Positions 43,394 through 53,050 of a DNA stretch of 64,000 bases are shown here, piece after piece. The position numbers were made by a program, and so were the translations under genes. Under the pieces are notes generated by a model that was not told the origin of the DNA, searched no databases, and saw only the letters and a list, made by a program, of their open reading frames with translations. Each line of letters begins with the position of its first letter. Position 1 is the first letter of the stretch. Origin of the DNA: Alphaproteobacteria bacterium (GTDB taxonomy: Bacteria; Pseudomonadota; Alphaproteobacteria; Micropepsales; Micropepsaceae); the NCBI GenBank assembly GCA_016124635.1, contig WGNJ01000003.1:1-64000 (forward strand), written 5' to 3'.

Positions 43394-44428
43394 ATGGCAA
43401 AACCGGGTAAATCTTCTGGCCGCGAGGACACCCGCTCTCTCAGGGGAGCGGAGAAAGCCGCCGTACTCTTGCTTGCGCTCGGCGACGACCACGGCGCGCC
43501 GATCTGGAATGCGCTCGACGACGAGGAGGTCAAGGAAGTCTCCCAGATCATGTCGAATCTGGGCGCGGTCTCCTCCGGACTCATCGAAGGACTGCTCATC
43601 GAATTCGTCTCGCAGATGTCCTCGACCGGTTCGCTGCTCGGTTCGTACGATTCGACGGAGCGCTTGCTGACCAAGTTCCTGCCCAAGGAACGCGTCGGCT
43701 CGGTCATGGAAGAAATCCGCGGCCCCGCCGGCCGCACGATGTGGGACAAGCTCGGCAACGTGAACGAGCAAGTGCTCGCGAACTATCTGAAGAACGAGTA
43801 CCCGCAGACCGTCGCCGTCGTTCTGACCAAGATCAAATCGGAGCACGCGGCGCGTGTTCTGGGCGCACTCCCCGAAGAATTCGCGCTCGAGGTCGTGACG
43901 CGCATGCTGCGCATGGAGTCGGTGCAGAAGGACATCCTCGACAAGGTCGAGCAAACGCTTCGTCTCGAATTCATGTCGAACCTCGCGCGCACCACGAAGC
44001 GCGATGCGCACGAGCTGATGGCCGAGATCTTCAACAACTTCGATCGCCAGACCGAAGGCCGCTTCATGACCGCGCTCGAAGAGCGCAACCGTGACGCCGC
44101 CGAGAAGATCAAGGCGCTGATGTTCACCTTCGAAGATCTGGGCAAGCTCGACGCCGGCTCGATCCAAACCCTGCTCCGCGCCGTCGACAAGGACAAGCTG
44201 GGCGTGGCCCTGAAAGGCGCGTCGGCCACGCTGCGCGATCTCTTCTTCTCCAACATGTCCGAACGCGCCGGCAAGATCCTGCGCGAGGACATGGACGCGA
44301 TGGGTCCCGTCCGTCTCAAGGACGTGGACGAAGCACAAACCGGAATGGTCAACGTCGCCAAGGATCTCGCCGCCAAGGGAGAGATCATGCTCGCGCAGGG
44401 CAACGGCGACGATGAGCTGATCTACTAG
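43394..44428 (+). CDS. fliG: flagellar motor switch protein FliG
   Basis: 344 residues. N-terminal FliF-binding domain ([38 protein letters not shown]), the middle [22 protein letters not shown] domain for FliM, and the C-terminal MotA-interacting domain with the charged helix ...[27 protein letters not shown]... and [17 protein letters not shown]. Part of the C-ring that generates torque and switching. It lies 14 bp after fliF. Confidence 0.97.
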   Translation: MAKPGKSSGREDTRSLRGAEKAAVLLLALGDDHGAPIWNALDDEEVKEVSQIMSNLGAVSSGLIEGLLIEFVSQMSSTGSLLGSYDSTERLLTKFLPKERVGSVMEEIRGPAGRTMWDKLGNVNEQVLANYLKNEYPQTVAVVLTKIKSEHAARVLGALPEEFALEVVTRMLRMESVQKDILDKVEQTLRLEFMSNLARTTKRDAHELMAEIFNNFDRQTEGRFMTALEERNRDAAEKIKALMFTFEDLGKLDAGSIQTLLRAVDKDKLGVALKGASATLRDLFFSNMSERAGKILREDMDAMGPVRLKDVDEAQTGMVNVAKDLAAKGEIMLAQGNGDDELIY

Positions 44429-44438
44429 GGAGGCCGCA

Positions 44439-45086
44439 ATGAGCAATCAAGCCCAGGCGCCTCGCGCCATCAAATACACCTTCGACACGGTGTTCGACGC
44501 GCAAACTCAGGAGCACCAGCAGATCGCCGCAACGCGTGTCCGCAGCTCCTACTCCGCCGACGAAGTCGAGAAGATCAAGAACGAAACCTTCGCCGCCGGC
44601 AAGGCCGAGACCGAGGCACACGCCGCGGCGACGAAGGCCGACGCCGCAAAGAACATCGGCGCCGGCGTCGCGCGCGTCATTCAGTCGTTGGACGATGCCC
44701 AGACGCAGCTCCGCACCGAGAGTGTCGAGCTCGCCATCGCTGTCGCGCGCAAGCTCGCGGGCGCCTCGCTCGACGCATTCCCCCTCAAAGAGATCGAGCA
44801 GGTCATCACCGACTGCCTGCACAAACTGCACCGCGAACCACGCTTGGTCGTGCGCGTCTCCGCCGACATCAGCGACGAGCTGCAAGCCGAAATTCACGGC
44901 CTCGCCGATCGCCACGGATTCTCCGGCCGCATCGTCATTTTGCCGGAGCCCTCGATCAAAGGTGCCGACTGCCGCGTCGAATGGGCCGGCGGCGGCCTTG
45001 AGCGCGATCTCGAAACCAATCTCGCCGCGATCGACGAAGCCGTCGCGCGTTGGCGCACTCTCATTGAAGCGGAAGGCAAGTCATGA
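44439..45086 (+). CDS. fliH: FliH-family export regulator (FlbE-like)
   Basis: 215 residues, 10 bp after fliG and overlapping fliN by 4 bp. The middle is a charged coiled coil (EKIKNETFAAGKAETEAHAAATKADAAKNIGAGVARVIQSLD), and the C-terminal part (LAIAVARKLAGASLDAFPLKEIEQVITDCLHKLHREPRLVVRVSADISDELQAEI...) is FliH/YscL-like. FliH binds the FliI ATPase and docks it to the export gate. In Caulobacter the gene at this operon position is flbE. Confidence 0.88.
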   Translation: MSNQAQAPRAIKYTFDTVFDAQTQEHQQIAATRVRSSYSADEVEKIKNETFAAGKAETEAHAAATKADAAKNIGAGVARVIQSLDDAQTQLRTESVELAIAVARKLAGASLDAFPLKEIEQVITDCLHKLHREPRLVVRVSADISDELQAEIHGLADRHGFSGRIVILPEPSIKGADCRVEWAGGGLERDLETNLAAIDEAVARWRTLIEAEGKS

Positions 45087-45418
45087 CCACGCAGTCGACC
45101 GACGTTCAGCTGCCTGAACTCGAAGGGCAAAAAGTCCCGGCCGATCAGAACGGCGAAGAGGCCAAGCGCACGGCCGCCGATCTCGAGGCCGTGTTCGACG
45201 TCCCCGTCAACGTCTCGGCCATCCTCGGCAAGTCGACCATGGAGGTCTCGAAGCTGTTGAAGCTTTCGAGCGGCATGGTCGTCGAGCTCGATCGCAAGAT
45301 CGGCGAAGCCATCGACATCTACGTCAATGACCGCCTCGTCGCGCGCGGCGAAGTGGTGCTGGTTGAAGACCGCCTCGGCATCACCATGACGGAAATCGTC
45401 AAGGGCGAGCGGAACTAA
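45083..45418 (+). CDS. fliN: flagellar motor switch protein FliN
   Basis: 111 residues. The N-terminal 40 residues are variable; the rest is one SpoA-type domain: VFDVPVNVSAILGKSTMEVSKLLKLSSGMVVELDRKIGEAIDIYVNDRLVARGEVVLVEDRLGITMTEIV. FliN completes the C-ring and takes part in secretion. It overlaps fliH in ATGA and precedes flbD by 23 bp. Confidence 0.97.
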   Translation: MTTQSTDVQLPELEGQKVPADQNGEEAKRTAADLEAVFDVPVNVSAILGKSTMEVSKLLKLSSGMVVELDRKIGEAIDIYVNDRLVARGEVVLVEDRLGITMTEIVKGERN

Positions 45419-45441
45419 CGGAATTTATCGGAGCATAGACC

Positions 45442-46815
45442 ATGCGCCTTCTCATCGTCGGACAACTCAACGGCCAGATCGGCGCGGCCACCAAGATCGC
45501 CATCGACAAAGGCGCGAAGGTCGCGCACGCGGGCACAGTCGATCAAGCGGTCACGGCACTGCGCGACGGCCACGGCGCCGACTTGCTCATGGTCGACGTA
45601 CGCGAGCCGATCGCTCAGCTTCACGCCCAGCTGCAGACCGAGCGCATCCACGTTCCGATCGTCGCTTGCGGCATCGGCACCGACGCGACAGCGGCCGTCG
45701 AAGCGATCAAAGGCGGGGCCAAGGAATACATCCCCTTGCCGCCGGACGCCTCGCTCATCGGCGCCATCCTCGCGGCCGTCGCCGACGACGGCCATCAGGT
45801 CATCTTCGAAGACAAAGCGATGGCGAATGTCATCGCGCTCGCCGAGCAAGTCGCGCCGAGCGAAGCCTCGATCCTGATCACCGGCGAGTCCGGCACCGGT
45901 AAAGAGGTGATCGCGCGCCACGTTCACCGCAAGTCGAACCGCGCCGACAAACCCTTTATTTCGATCAATTGCGCCGCGATCCCCGACAACCTGCTCGAGT
46001 CCGAGTTGTTCGGTCACGAGAAGGGCGCCTTCACCGGCGCCGTCGCTCGTCGCGTCGGCAAATTCGAAGAGGCCGACGGCGGTACGTTGCTTCTCGACGA
46101 AATCTCGGAAATGGACGTGCGCTTGCAGGCAAAGCTGCTGCGTGCGCTTCAGGAGCGCGTGATCGACCGCGTCGGCGGCTCGAAGCCGGTCAAGGTCAAC
46201 ATCCGCGTCATCGCGACGTCGAACCGTGACCTGCAACAAGCCGTTGCTGACGGCACGTTCCGCGAGGACCTGCTCTATCGCTTGAACGTCGTCAATCTGA
46301 AGATCCCGCCGCTGCGCGAGCGTCCGGCGGACATCCTTGCGCTCGCCAATCACTTCGCGCGCAGATATGCCGATGTGAACGGCGTGCCGGTTCGCCCGCT
46401 CGCCGAAAGCGCCAAGAACGTGCTGATGTCGCATCAATGGCGCGGCAACGTGCGCGAGCTCGAAAACACGATTCATCGCGCCGTCCTCCTCGCTCAGGGA
46501 GGCGAGATCGGCGAAGCGGCCATCCGCCTGCCCGACGGCTCGAAGGTCACCGATACGGTACCGATCACGGCGCCGGGCGTCGTGGCCCGCGCGGCGCAAG
46601 CGGCCGAATCGGTCAATCGCGAGATGGTCGGCCGCACGGTCGCCGACGTCGAGCGCGACCTCATCTTGCAGACGCTGACCCACTGCCTCGGCAATCGCAC
46701 GCACGCGGCCAATATCCTCGGCATCTCGATCCGCACGTTGCGCAACAAGCTGAAGCAATACACGGACGAAGGCGTGCGCGTACCGCTGCCCGGCGAAGTC
46801 CGCGCCGCATACTAG
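45442..46815 (+). CDS. flbD: sigma-54-dependent activator FlbD with atypical receiver
   Basis: 457 residues. The N-terminal domain is a receiver fold with Asp52 (MVDVRE) but lacks the usual acidic pair after strand 1: LLIVGQLN stands where ILVVDDE is expected, so phosphorylation may not be required. AAA+ domain: Walker A GESGTGKE at 148-155, GAFTGA loop at 195-200 contacting sigma-54, and C-terminal Fis-type HTH (NRTHAANILGISIRTLRNKL). It is the known activator of late flagellar genes in Caulobacter, and acts with FliX (not in this window). A palindromic hairpin follows the stop. Confidence 0.95.
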   Translation: MRLLIVGQLNGQIGAATKIAIDKGAKVAHAGTVDQAVTALRDGHGADLLMVDVREPIAQLHAQLQTERIHVPIVACGIGTDATAAVEAIKGGAKEYIPLPPDASLIGAILAAVADDGHQVIFEDKAMANVIALAEQVAPSEASILITGESGTGKEVIARHVHRKSNRADKPFISINCAAIPDNLLESELFGHEKGAFTGAVARRVGKFEEADGGTLLLDEISEMDVRLQAKLLRALQERVIDRVGGSKPVKVNIRVIATSNRDLQQAVADGTFREDLLYRLNVVNLKIPPLRERPADILALANHFARRYADVNGVPVRPLAESAKNVLMSHQWRGNVRELENTIHRAVLLAQGGEIGEAAIRLPDGSKVTDTVPITAPGVVARAAQAAESVNREMVGRTVADVERDLILQTLTHCLGNRTHAANILGISIRTLRNKLKQYTDEGVRVPLPGEVRAAY

Positions 46816-46825
46816 ATTTTACCTG

Positions 46826-46844
46826 CCCCTCGAAAATCGGGGGG
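46826..46844 (+). other. hairpin between flbD and flhA
   Basis: CCCCTCGA (46826-46833), loop AAA, TCGGGGGG (46837-46844) form an 8-bp stem with one T-G pair. No T-run follows. It may slow or process the transcript between flbD and flhA. Confidence 0.4.
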
Positions 46845-46873
46845 CCAGTCGGACTTAGAAAGAGTCTGCATCG

Positions 46874-48988
46874 ATGGCCGAAGCAAACGCAGGTGTAGCC
46901 AAGCAAGGCGCCAATCAAAGCATGATCGGCGCCAGCCTCGACATGCTCAAGCGCGGCGATCTCTCGCTTGCGCTCGGCATCATGGCGATCATCGGCGTGC
47001 TGCTCTTTCCGATGCCAACGACGCTGCTCGACATGTCGCTGGGTCTCTCGGTCACGTTCGCCGTTCTGATTCTGATGACGGCAGTCTTCATCGAGCGCCC
47101 GCTCGAGTTGTCGACATTCCCGACCATCCTCCTGATCTCGACGATGTTGCGCCTGTCGCTCAACCTCGCCTCGACCAAGCTCATTCTGACGAACGGTCAC
47201 GAAGGGCCAGGGGCTGCCGGTCACGTGATCGCCGCATTCGGCAACTTCTTGATGCAGGGCAATTTTGTCATCGGCATCATCGTCTTCGCGATTTTGGTGA
47301 TCGTGAACTTTATCGTCATCACCAAGGGCTCGAGCCGTATTGCCGAAGTCGCGGCGCGTTTCACCTTGGACGCCATGCCCGGCAAACAGATGGCGATCGA
47401 CGCCGACCTGTCTGCCGGTCTCATCAACGAAAAGGAAGCGCGCGAGCGGCGCAAGAAACTCGAAGACGAAGCGAATTTCTACGGCGCGATGGACGGCGCC
47501 TCGAAGTTCGTGCGCGGCGATGCCATTGCCGGCCTGCTGATCACCTTTATCAACGTGATCGGCGGCATGATCATTGGCCTCGGCCAGCACGGCCTCACCT
47601 TCAGCGAAGCAGGCCAAACCTACACGCTGCTCACCATCGGTGACGGCCTCGTGACCCAGCTGCCGGCACTGCTCGTCTCGACCGCAGCCGGCTTGATGGT
47701 GTCGAAGGCCGGCGTCGAAGGTTCGGCCGAGAAAGCGTTGATACGCCAGCTCTCCGGATATCCGCAGGCGCTCGGCATGTCGTCCTTCGTCATGGCGCTG
47801 ATCGCATTCTTGCCGGGCATCCCGACGCTGATCTTCTTGGGCCTCTCAGGTGGCGCCGGCGCGCTCGCGTATGTCACGAGCCAGCGCCGCGAAGCACAGG
47901 CACAAGCCGAAGCGAACGCAATTGAGAGCGCCGACAAAGCGAAGTCGCAAGCGGACGAACCGATCTCGACCGCGCTCGCCATGGACTACCTCAAAGTCGA
48001 GCTCGGCTACGGTCTCTTGCCGCTCATCAACGACACCAAGGGCTATCGCCTCACCGACCAGATCAAGGCGCTGCGTCGCCAGCTCGCGAGCGAGATGGGC
48101 TTCGTGATGCCGGCCGTTCGCATCATCGACAATATGCAACTCGCGTCGAACGACTACGTCATCCGCGTCAAAGAAGTGCAAGCCGGCAAGGGCGAGATCC
48201 AACCCGGCCAGCTGCTGGTCATGGATCCGCGCGGCAATCCGATCGACCTGCCCGGCAAGGCAACGCGCGAACCCGCATTCGGTCTCCCCGCTGTTTGGAT
48301 CGAAGAAGGTCTGCGCGACGAAGCATCGTTCCGTGGCTTGACCGTCGTCGACCCTGCCACGGTGATGACGACGCACCTGACGGAGATTCTGAAAGAAAAC
48401 ATGGCGGAGCTTCTCTCTTACGCGGAGACGAAGAAGCTGCTCGACGATCTGCCGGCCGAGCACAAGAAGCTCGTCGACGATCTCATCCCCTCGCAGATCA
48501 CGGTCACCGGCGTGCAGCGCATTCTGCAGTCGCTCCTCTCCGAGCGCGTTTCGATCCGCGACCTGCCGACGATCCTCGAAGGCATCGCCGAGGCCGCTTC
48601 GCGTCATGCTTCGACCGTGCAGACGACCGAGCACGTGCGCACGCGCCTCGCCCGCCAGATCTGCAGCGCCAACATGTCCCCCGCCGGCTATCTGCCGCTG
48701 GTCGCGCTGTCGCCGCAGTGGGAGCAAGCTTTTGCCGAAGCCCTCATCGGTCAGGGCGAGGAGAAGCAGCTCGCGCTCCCGCCTTCACGTCTGCAGGAAT
48801 TCATCGCCGGCGTTCGCCGCACCTTCGAAACCGCGACGGCGGAGGGCGAGATTCCGGTCCTCCTCACGAGCCCGATGATCCGCCCGTACGTGCGCTCGAT
48901 CATCGAACGGTTCCGGCCCCAGACCTTCGTCATGTCGCAAAACGAGGTCCACCCAAGCGCCCGCCTGCGCACCTTGGGTCAGGTGTAA
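46874..48988 (+). CDS. flhA: flagellar export gate protein FlhA
   Basis: 704 residues. The N-terminal half has eight TM segments and the FHIPEP-family sequence LISTMLRLSLNLASTKLIL, then the conserved cytosolic loop RFTLDAMPGKQMAIDADLSAGLI. The C-terminal half is the cytosolic nonameric ring (from about 360, EPISTALAMDYLKVELGYGLLPLIN...). The start ATG is 58 bp after flbD. It matches the Caulobacter gene flbF/flhA in position and length. Confidence 0.97.
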   Translation: MAEANAGVAKQGANQSMIGASLDMLKRGDLSLALGIMAIIGVLLFPMPTTLLDMSLGLSVTFAVLILMTAVFIERPLELSTFPTILLISTMLRLSLNLASTKLILTNGHEGPGAAGHVIAAFGNFLMQGNFVIGIIVFAILVIVNFIVITKGSSRIAEVAARFTLDAMPGKQMAIDADLSAGLINEKEARERRKKLEDEANFYGAMDGASKFVRGDAIAGLLITFINVIGGMIIGLGQHGLTFSEAGQTYTLLTIGDGLVTQLPALLVSTAAGLMVSKAGVEGSAEKALIRQLSGYPQALGMSSFVMALIAFLPGIPTLIFLGLSGGAGALAYVTSQRREAQAQAEANAIESADKAKSQADEPISTALAMDYLKVELGYGLLPLINDTKGYRLTDQIKALRRQLASEMGFVMPAVRIIDNMQLASNDYVIRVKEVQAGKGEIQPGQLLVMDPRGNPIDLPGKATREPAFGLPAVWIEEGLRDEASFRGLTVVDPATVMTTHLTEILKENMAELLSYAETKKLLDDLPAEHKKLVDDLIPSQITVTGVQRILQSLLSERVSIRDLPTILEGIAEAASRHASTVQTTEHVRTRLARQICSANMSPAGYLPLVALSPQWEQAFAEALIGQGEEKQLALPPSRLQEFIAGVRRTFETATAEGEIPVLLTSPMIRPYVRSIIERFRPQTFVMSQNEVHPSARLRTLGQV

Positions 48989-49267
48989 GCACACACCTGA
49001 TCTCGCGGCCCTGTCGGCACGCTGTCGCCACTCTTCCGCCACTGGAAATAAGTGAGAACGAAATGCGATCCGAATGGCCGCGGCCGCCAGCGGTTCGTGC
49101 AATCGCGTGCAAATCCCCCAAACGCGTACGTTTTCTCAGTTAATAGAGCAGCTTGCGCGAGCGTTGCGCGAACGCCACAACCGCCGGGCCTGCGTGGCTG
49201 GCGTCCTTCGCGGATCGGGCGATCTCGGTTACAGTCGCCGTTAATGCTCTTGGGGGAGGGTGAGTGA

Positions 49268-49630
49268 ATGCTGACACAAATTCTGAATGACATGTGGGAC
49301 ATCGTGATGCGGGTGTTCGGCGGGGCCGACGCCGTGTCGCTGATCATCATGCTGGCGGTTGTGGTCCTTTTCGGCCTTATGCTGCGCAGCTTCGGCGACG
49401 TCATCACGCTGACCGTGTCAGCGCTGATCGTCTATGGCTTGGCGCGCCTCGCCTATTCCGTCTACCAGGGCGCCGATCCTGGTTCCCTGCCGGGAACCGC
49501 CTGGGGCGACCTCAAGGTCATGACCGTGGGCGACCTGGTCGTTTATTTCTTGGCCTTCGCGATTGTCATGGGGATCGTCTCGATCCTGCGCTCATTCGCG
49601 GGCGGCGGTGGTGGCGGCGGCCATCATTAA
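49268..49630 (+). CDS. small membrane protein, unknown
   Basis: 120 residues with three TM segments (about 23-40, 46-63, 92-110) and an unusual C-terminal tail of seven glycines followed by two histidines. GGGGGAGGGTGAGTGA precedes the ATG at 49268. I do not recognise a family. It lies 279 bp after flhA, on the same strand, and 102 bp before a second small membrane gene; both sit inside the flagellar region without known flagellar similarity. Confidence 0.7.
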   Translation: MLTQILNDMWDIVMRVFGGADAVSLIIMLAVVVLFGLMLRSFGDVITLTVSALIVYGLARLAYSVYQGADPGSLPGTAWGDLKVMTVGDLVVYFLAFAIVMGIVSILRSFAGGGGGGGHH

Positions 49631-49732
49631 ATAAACGCTTGGCGGCAACGCTTGCCAGCCGGTAGCGTATAAGAGTGCATGGGCCCGCGCCCGTTAGAAG
49701 GCGCGGCGCCTCGGTAGGGTTTGGGCGTCGCC

Positions 49733-50068
49733 ATGGAACTAGTCACGCAGACATTTCAAGAAACGTTCACGTGGCAGTGGGTGCTGTTGGCGCTCCCGAT
49801 CGCGTTTATCGTCTCGCTTCTGGTGAATCGCGTCGTGGCGGCGGGGATATTCGCCTTCGTCGCAGTCGCGGTGCAGCACCTTTGGCCCGTGGTCTGGCCG
49901 CTGTTTCAGCAGAACGCGGCGCGCGACGCCATGATGACCGCGGCGACCGACACTCTGCAGAAGATCAATCCGCTGGCCGCCGGCATGGAATGGATTGCCT
50001 TCACCTTCTTCATCGTGGTCTTCAGCCTGACGCGCCAAGACATGTTCAGGCGCAAGCCTGATCACTGA
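49733..50068 (+). CDS. small membrane protein, unknown
   Basis: 111 residues from MELVTQTFQETF; the TTG at 49721 is a weaker start. Three TM segments (WVLLALPIAFIVSLLVN, VAAGIFAFVAVAVQHLWPVVWPLF, MEWIAFTFFIVVFSL) and a basic end. No family recognised. Paired with the previous small membrane gene, it separates flhA from DoxX and the fliI-fliJ operon. Confidence 0.65.
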   Translation: MELVTQTFQETFTWQWVLLALPIAFIVSLLVNRVVAAGIFAFVAVAVQHLWPVVWPLFQQNAARDAMMTAATDTLQKINPLAAGMEWIAFTFFIVVFSLTRQDMFRRKPDH

Positions 50069-50105
50069 GCCTGTCTCCACACGGACTTGATCGTCGCGAC
50101 CGAAT

Positions 50106-50516
50106 TCAATCGTCGCGCCACGTGTCGTAGGACCAGCGTCCCGCACCCATGCCGACGATCACCAGCAACCCGCCCGCGATCGCCAGATTGCGCAGAAAGA
50201 GCTGCTGCTGGACATAGGCTTCGGCGGCGTCGTCGATCTTCCAAAAGTCGTTGAGCGCGAGGCTCGCCGCGAGCGTCAACACGAAGAGCGCGAGCGCTGC
50301 GAGGCGCGTTCGAAATCCGAGCAGCAGTGCCGCCGCGCATCCGAGTTCGAGAACCACGGCGACCGCGAGAACGGCATCGGGCGGGCGAATCCCGTGGCTC
50401 AGAAGATTGAGTCGCGCACCTTCCCAATTCTGCACCTGTTGCAAACCGACCAGCCCAAAGAACAGCGCCATCAGCGCTCGGCCCAAAAACGGTGAGATAT
50501 TCTCGCCGAAAGACAT
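50106..50516 (-). CDS. DoxX family membrane protein
   Basis: 136 residues with four TM segments; the N-terminal LGRALMALFFGLVGLQQVQNW and VLELGCAAALLLGFRTRLAALALFVLTLAASLAL are the DoxX pattern. The family includes thiosulfate:quinone oxidoreductase subunits and small membrane proteins linked to oxidative stress; this one cannot be narrowed down. It is convergent with the previous gene. Confidence 0.88.
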   Translation of the reverse strand: MSFGENISPFLGRALMALFFGLVGLQQVQNWEGARLNLLSHGIRPPDAVLAVAVVLELGCAAALLLGFRTRLAALALFVLTLAASLALNDFWKIDDAAEAYVQQQLFLRNLAIAGGLLVIVGMGAGRWSYDTWRDD

Positions 50517-50615
50517 GATTTTCCCCTCGAAAGACCGCTTGCGCAGCAGCAGTGCTTCGGCCGATTCTACTCACGGGGTGCCTGCGCCGCCAGGCGTGCG
50601 TTTTTCGAAAGTGGC

Positions 50616-51059
50616 ATGGACGATCAACTTCTGACCGTTGTGGGCTTGGGCGTCGTGGTTGCGGCGCTCGCTTTGCTGGTCAACGCGTTGATAAAGCGGC
50701 GCCCCATGCCGATTCCGGAACAGGGCGGCTTGCGCCTCGTGGTACGCCCATTGAAGGAGCTCGCGCCCGATCCCGAATACCTCTATCTCGGCCGCAATTT
50801 CTCGCGCGAGCTAGTTACGCGCCTCGAGCGCTTCGAGCGCCTTGAGCCGTCGGTCAGCGACGAGGCGGCTTCGCTCACGCTTGAAGGCACCGCGCGCAAG
50901 ATCGGCCCGCGCGTCGCGATCAACGTGAAGCTGATGAATGGCCGCATGGCGATCTGGCGTGGCACCTATGACGGTGCACTCAACGAACAGACGCGACTGC
51001 AGGACGAAATCGTCGCCAATGTCGTCCGCACGCTTCGAGTCAAACCCCGCGCGAAATAA
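50616..51059 (+). CDS. membrane-anchored protein with TolB-like region, unknown
   Basis: 147 residues. One N-terminal TM (TVVGLGVVVAALALLVNALI), then a soluble domain in which LYLGRNFSRELVTRLERFERLEPSVSDEAASLTLEGTARKIGPRVAINVKLMNGRMAIWRGTYDGALNEQTRLQDEIVANVVRTL strongly resembles the TolB-like N-terminal region of some adenylate-cyclase and TPR proteins (DUF of unknown activity). Alone it can only be described as a membrane-tethered domain. It is followed by an inverted repeat. Confidence 0.7.
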   Translation: MDDQLLTVVGLGVVVAALALLVNALIKRRPMPIPEQGGLRLVVRPLKELAPDPEYLYLGRNFSRELVTRLERFERLEPSVSDEAASLTLEGTARKIGPRVAINVKLMNGRMAIWRGTYDGALNEQTRLQDEIVANVVRTLRVKPRAK

Positions 51060-51067
51060 CAGAACGT

Positions 51068-51150
51068 TTTCACACAAAGTCACAAACAGGAAGGAAAGGC
51101 ATAAACCGCCCTTCCGTAGCCTTGTTCTGGTTTCGCGGCTTTGTGTGAAA
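51068..51150. repeat. inverted repeat with TTTCACACAAAG ends
   Basis: TTTCACACAAAG (51068-51079) and CTTTGTGTGAAA (51139-51150) are exact reverse complements. The ends resemble the TTCACCACGAAG family seen four times between 55.1 and 63.0 kb, so this may be a shorter or decayed copy. Confidence 0.7.
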
Positions 51151-51182
51151 CCGATTTAGCGACGACGCTGAACATGCGCTAG

Positions 51183-51220
51183 CGAATAAACAAAGCGCGC
51201 GAGCTGAGCCCGCGCGCTTT
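51183..51220 (-). terminator. terminator of fliI-fliJ
   Basis: On the minus strand a 10-bp GC-rich stem (AAAGCGCGCG 51211-51220 read inverted with CGCGCGCTTT 51192-51201), loop of nine, followed by GTTTATTCG. It lies 26 bp behind the fliJ stop. Confidence 0.75.
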
Positions 51221-51245
51221 CACAACTCGGCAAAAAAAGTTGGAG

Positions 51246-51680
51246 CTACGACACCTTGGTCGTCTCTTCCGCCTTGCGCTGATGGCGGCTCATGGCGATG
51301 TCGTCGAGCTCAGCCTGTACCTGCCGCGCGATCTCGACCCGGTCCTGCTCGGCGATGTTCTCCGCCGCGATCTCGTATTTCTTGAGCTCGCGGTACGCCG
51401 CCTGAAGCTGCTCCGTCACCGTGCTGGCCTCGCGCTCGACTTCGTCGATCGAGCGCTGGATGTTCTCGCGCCGCTGCACGACTGAGCGCGCGAACGACGG
51501 ATAAGCAAGGCGTCCGAGGTCCGAGTGCGCCGCGCGGCGCTGCTCCTCCTGCATCATGACCTCGAGGTCCGACATCTTCTTCGTCAGATCCGCGCGCATG
51601 TCGTCGAGCGACTTGAGGCGGCGACGAATCTCGTCGACTTTGAAGCGATGCAGCCTGATGAGTGACTCGCGAGATTTCAT
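51246..51680 (-). CDS. fliJ: flagellar export chaperone FliJ
   Basis: 144 residues. Almost entirely a long charged coiled coil (LHRFKVDEIRRRLKSLDDMRADLTKKMSDLEVMMQEEQRRA...VQRRENIQRSIDEVEREASTVTEQLQAAYRELKKYEIAAENIAEQD), as expected of FliJ. It lies 15 bp after fliI. FliJ links the FliI ATPase to FlhA and escorts hook-associated chaperones. Confidence 0.9.
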   Translation of the reverse strand: MKSRESLIRLHRFKVDEIRRRLKSLDDMRADLTKKMSDLEVMMQEEQRRAAHSDLGRLAYPSFARSVVQRRENIQRSIDEVEREASTVTEQLQAAYRELKKYEIAAENIAEQDRVEIARQVQAELDDIAMSRHQRKAEETTKVS

Positions 51681-51695
51681 GACACCCCTTCCCCT

Positions 51696-53015
51696 TTATG
51701 CCTTGCCGCTCAAGATGGCGGCGAGTTGTTTGTAGCCGTCGTCGAGATCCGCGCGCTCAGTCTTCGACTGACGCATGAACCCTTCGAGTTTCGGAAACAG
51801 CTTGATCGCGGCGTCGACCTCGGCGTCCGCGCCGGCGCGATAGGCGCCGAGCCGGATGAGCTCGGCCATGTTGTCGTAGGTCGCGAGCACGCGCCGTGCC
51901 TCGTCGACCAGCGCCTGCTGCTCCGCCGTATTGCAGCCGGGCATGACGCGCGAGATGGAGCGCAAAACGTTGACCGCCGGATAGCGTCCGCGCTCGGCGA
52001 TCGCGCGCTCCAAGACGATGTGGCCGTCCAAGATGCCGCGCACCGCATCGGCGACCGGCTCGTTGTGGTCGTCGCCCTCGACGAGAACGGTGAAGAGCCC
52101 CGTGATGGCGCCGGAGCCTTGCACGCCGGGCCCGGCCCGCTCGAGCAGACGCGGCAGCTCGGCGAACACCGAGGGCGTGTAGCCGCGCGTCGCCGGCGGC
52201 TCGCCGGAGGCAAGACCGATCTCGCGTTGCGCCATCGCGAATCGCGTGACCGAATCCATCAGGCAGAGAACGTTTGCGCCTTGATCGCGGAAGTATTCGG
52301 CGACCGCCAGCGTCGAGAGCGCGGCCTGCCGGCGCATCAACGCGCTTTCATCCGACGTCGCGACGACGACGACCGAGCGCGCGAGACCCTCCGGACCCAA
52401 ATCGTCCTCGAGAAATTCCTGGACCTCGCGTCCACGTTCGCCGACGAGGCCGATGACGACGACGTCCGCTTCGGTGTTGCGCGCGAGCATCGACAGCAGA
52501 ACGGATTTGCCGACGCCGGAACCGGCGAAGATGCCGAGGCGCTGACCGACACAGGCCGTTGCGAATTGATTGATCACGCGCACGCCGAGATCGATTTTCG
52601 AACCGACGCGTGCACGCGCGTGTGCCGAAGGCGGCGTGCCGCGCAGACGATAAGGTGTGACGCCGTTCGGCAGCGGGCCCTTGCCGTCGACCGGTTCGCC
52701 GAGCGCGTTGATGACGCGGCCGAGCCAGCCGCGCGTCGGATGCAGCTCCGCCGCTTCCGCCTCGACCCATGCCTTGCAGCCCATGCGCACGCCGTCGAGC
52801 TGTGCGAACGGCAATACGAGCGCGTGTCCGCTGCGGAATCCGACAACCTCCGCGGCTATCGAACCGGCACGGCCACTTTCGAGTCGCAGCCGCGTACCGA
52901 TCGCAAGCGAGTCGGCAGTTCCTGCAACCTCGACCAGCAAGCCTTGAACGCCCGCAACCCGCCCGTAGGTCCGGATCGCTGGCGTTTCCGCCACCGCTCT
53001 GATGAGTGCCTGCAT
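51696..53015 (-). CDS. fliI: flagellum-specific ATPase FliI
   Basis: 439 residues. Walker [17 protein letters not shown], Walker B region [34 protein letters not shown] and the beta-ATPase family signature [15 protein letters not shown] are all visible. N-terminal hexamerisation region is intact. It energises flagellar export. The gene is divergent from ctrA, with GCTTA/TTAA repeats just upstream that may be CtrA sites; fliI is a CtrA target in Caulobacter. Confidence 0.97.
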   Translation of the reverse strand: MQALIRAVAETPAIRTYGRVAGVQGLLVEVAGTADSLAIGTRLRLESGRAGSIAAEVVGFRSGHALVLPFAQLDGVRMGCKAWVEAEAAELHPTRGWLGRVINALGEPVDGKGPLPNGVTPYRLRGTPPSAHARARVGSKIDLGVRVINQFATACVGQRLGIFAGSGVGKSVLLSMLARNTEADVVVIGLVGERGREVQEFLEDDLGPEGLARSVVVVATSDESALMRRQAALSTLAVAEYFRDQGANVLCLMDSVTRFAMAQREIGLASGEPPATRGYTPSVFAELPRLLERAGPGVQGSGAITGLFTVLVEGDDHNEPVADAVRGILDGHIVLERAIAERGRYPAVNVLRSISRVMPGCNTAEQQALVDEARRVLATYDNMAELIRLGAYRAGADAEVDAAIKLFPKLEGFMRQSKTERADLDDGYKQLAAILSGKA

Positions 53016-53050
53016 GAACTAAGCCCACCTAAACCACGGGAACGACTATG

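Noticed and set aside
45415-46758. A 447-codon minus-strand frame opposite flbD
   Set aside because: FlbD has Walker A, GAFTGA and HTH on the plus strand; the antisense frame lacks any similarity.
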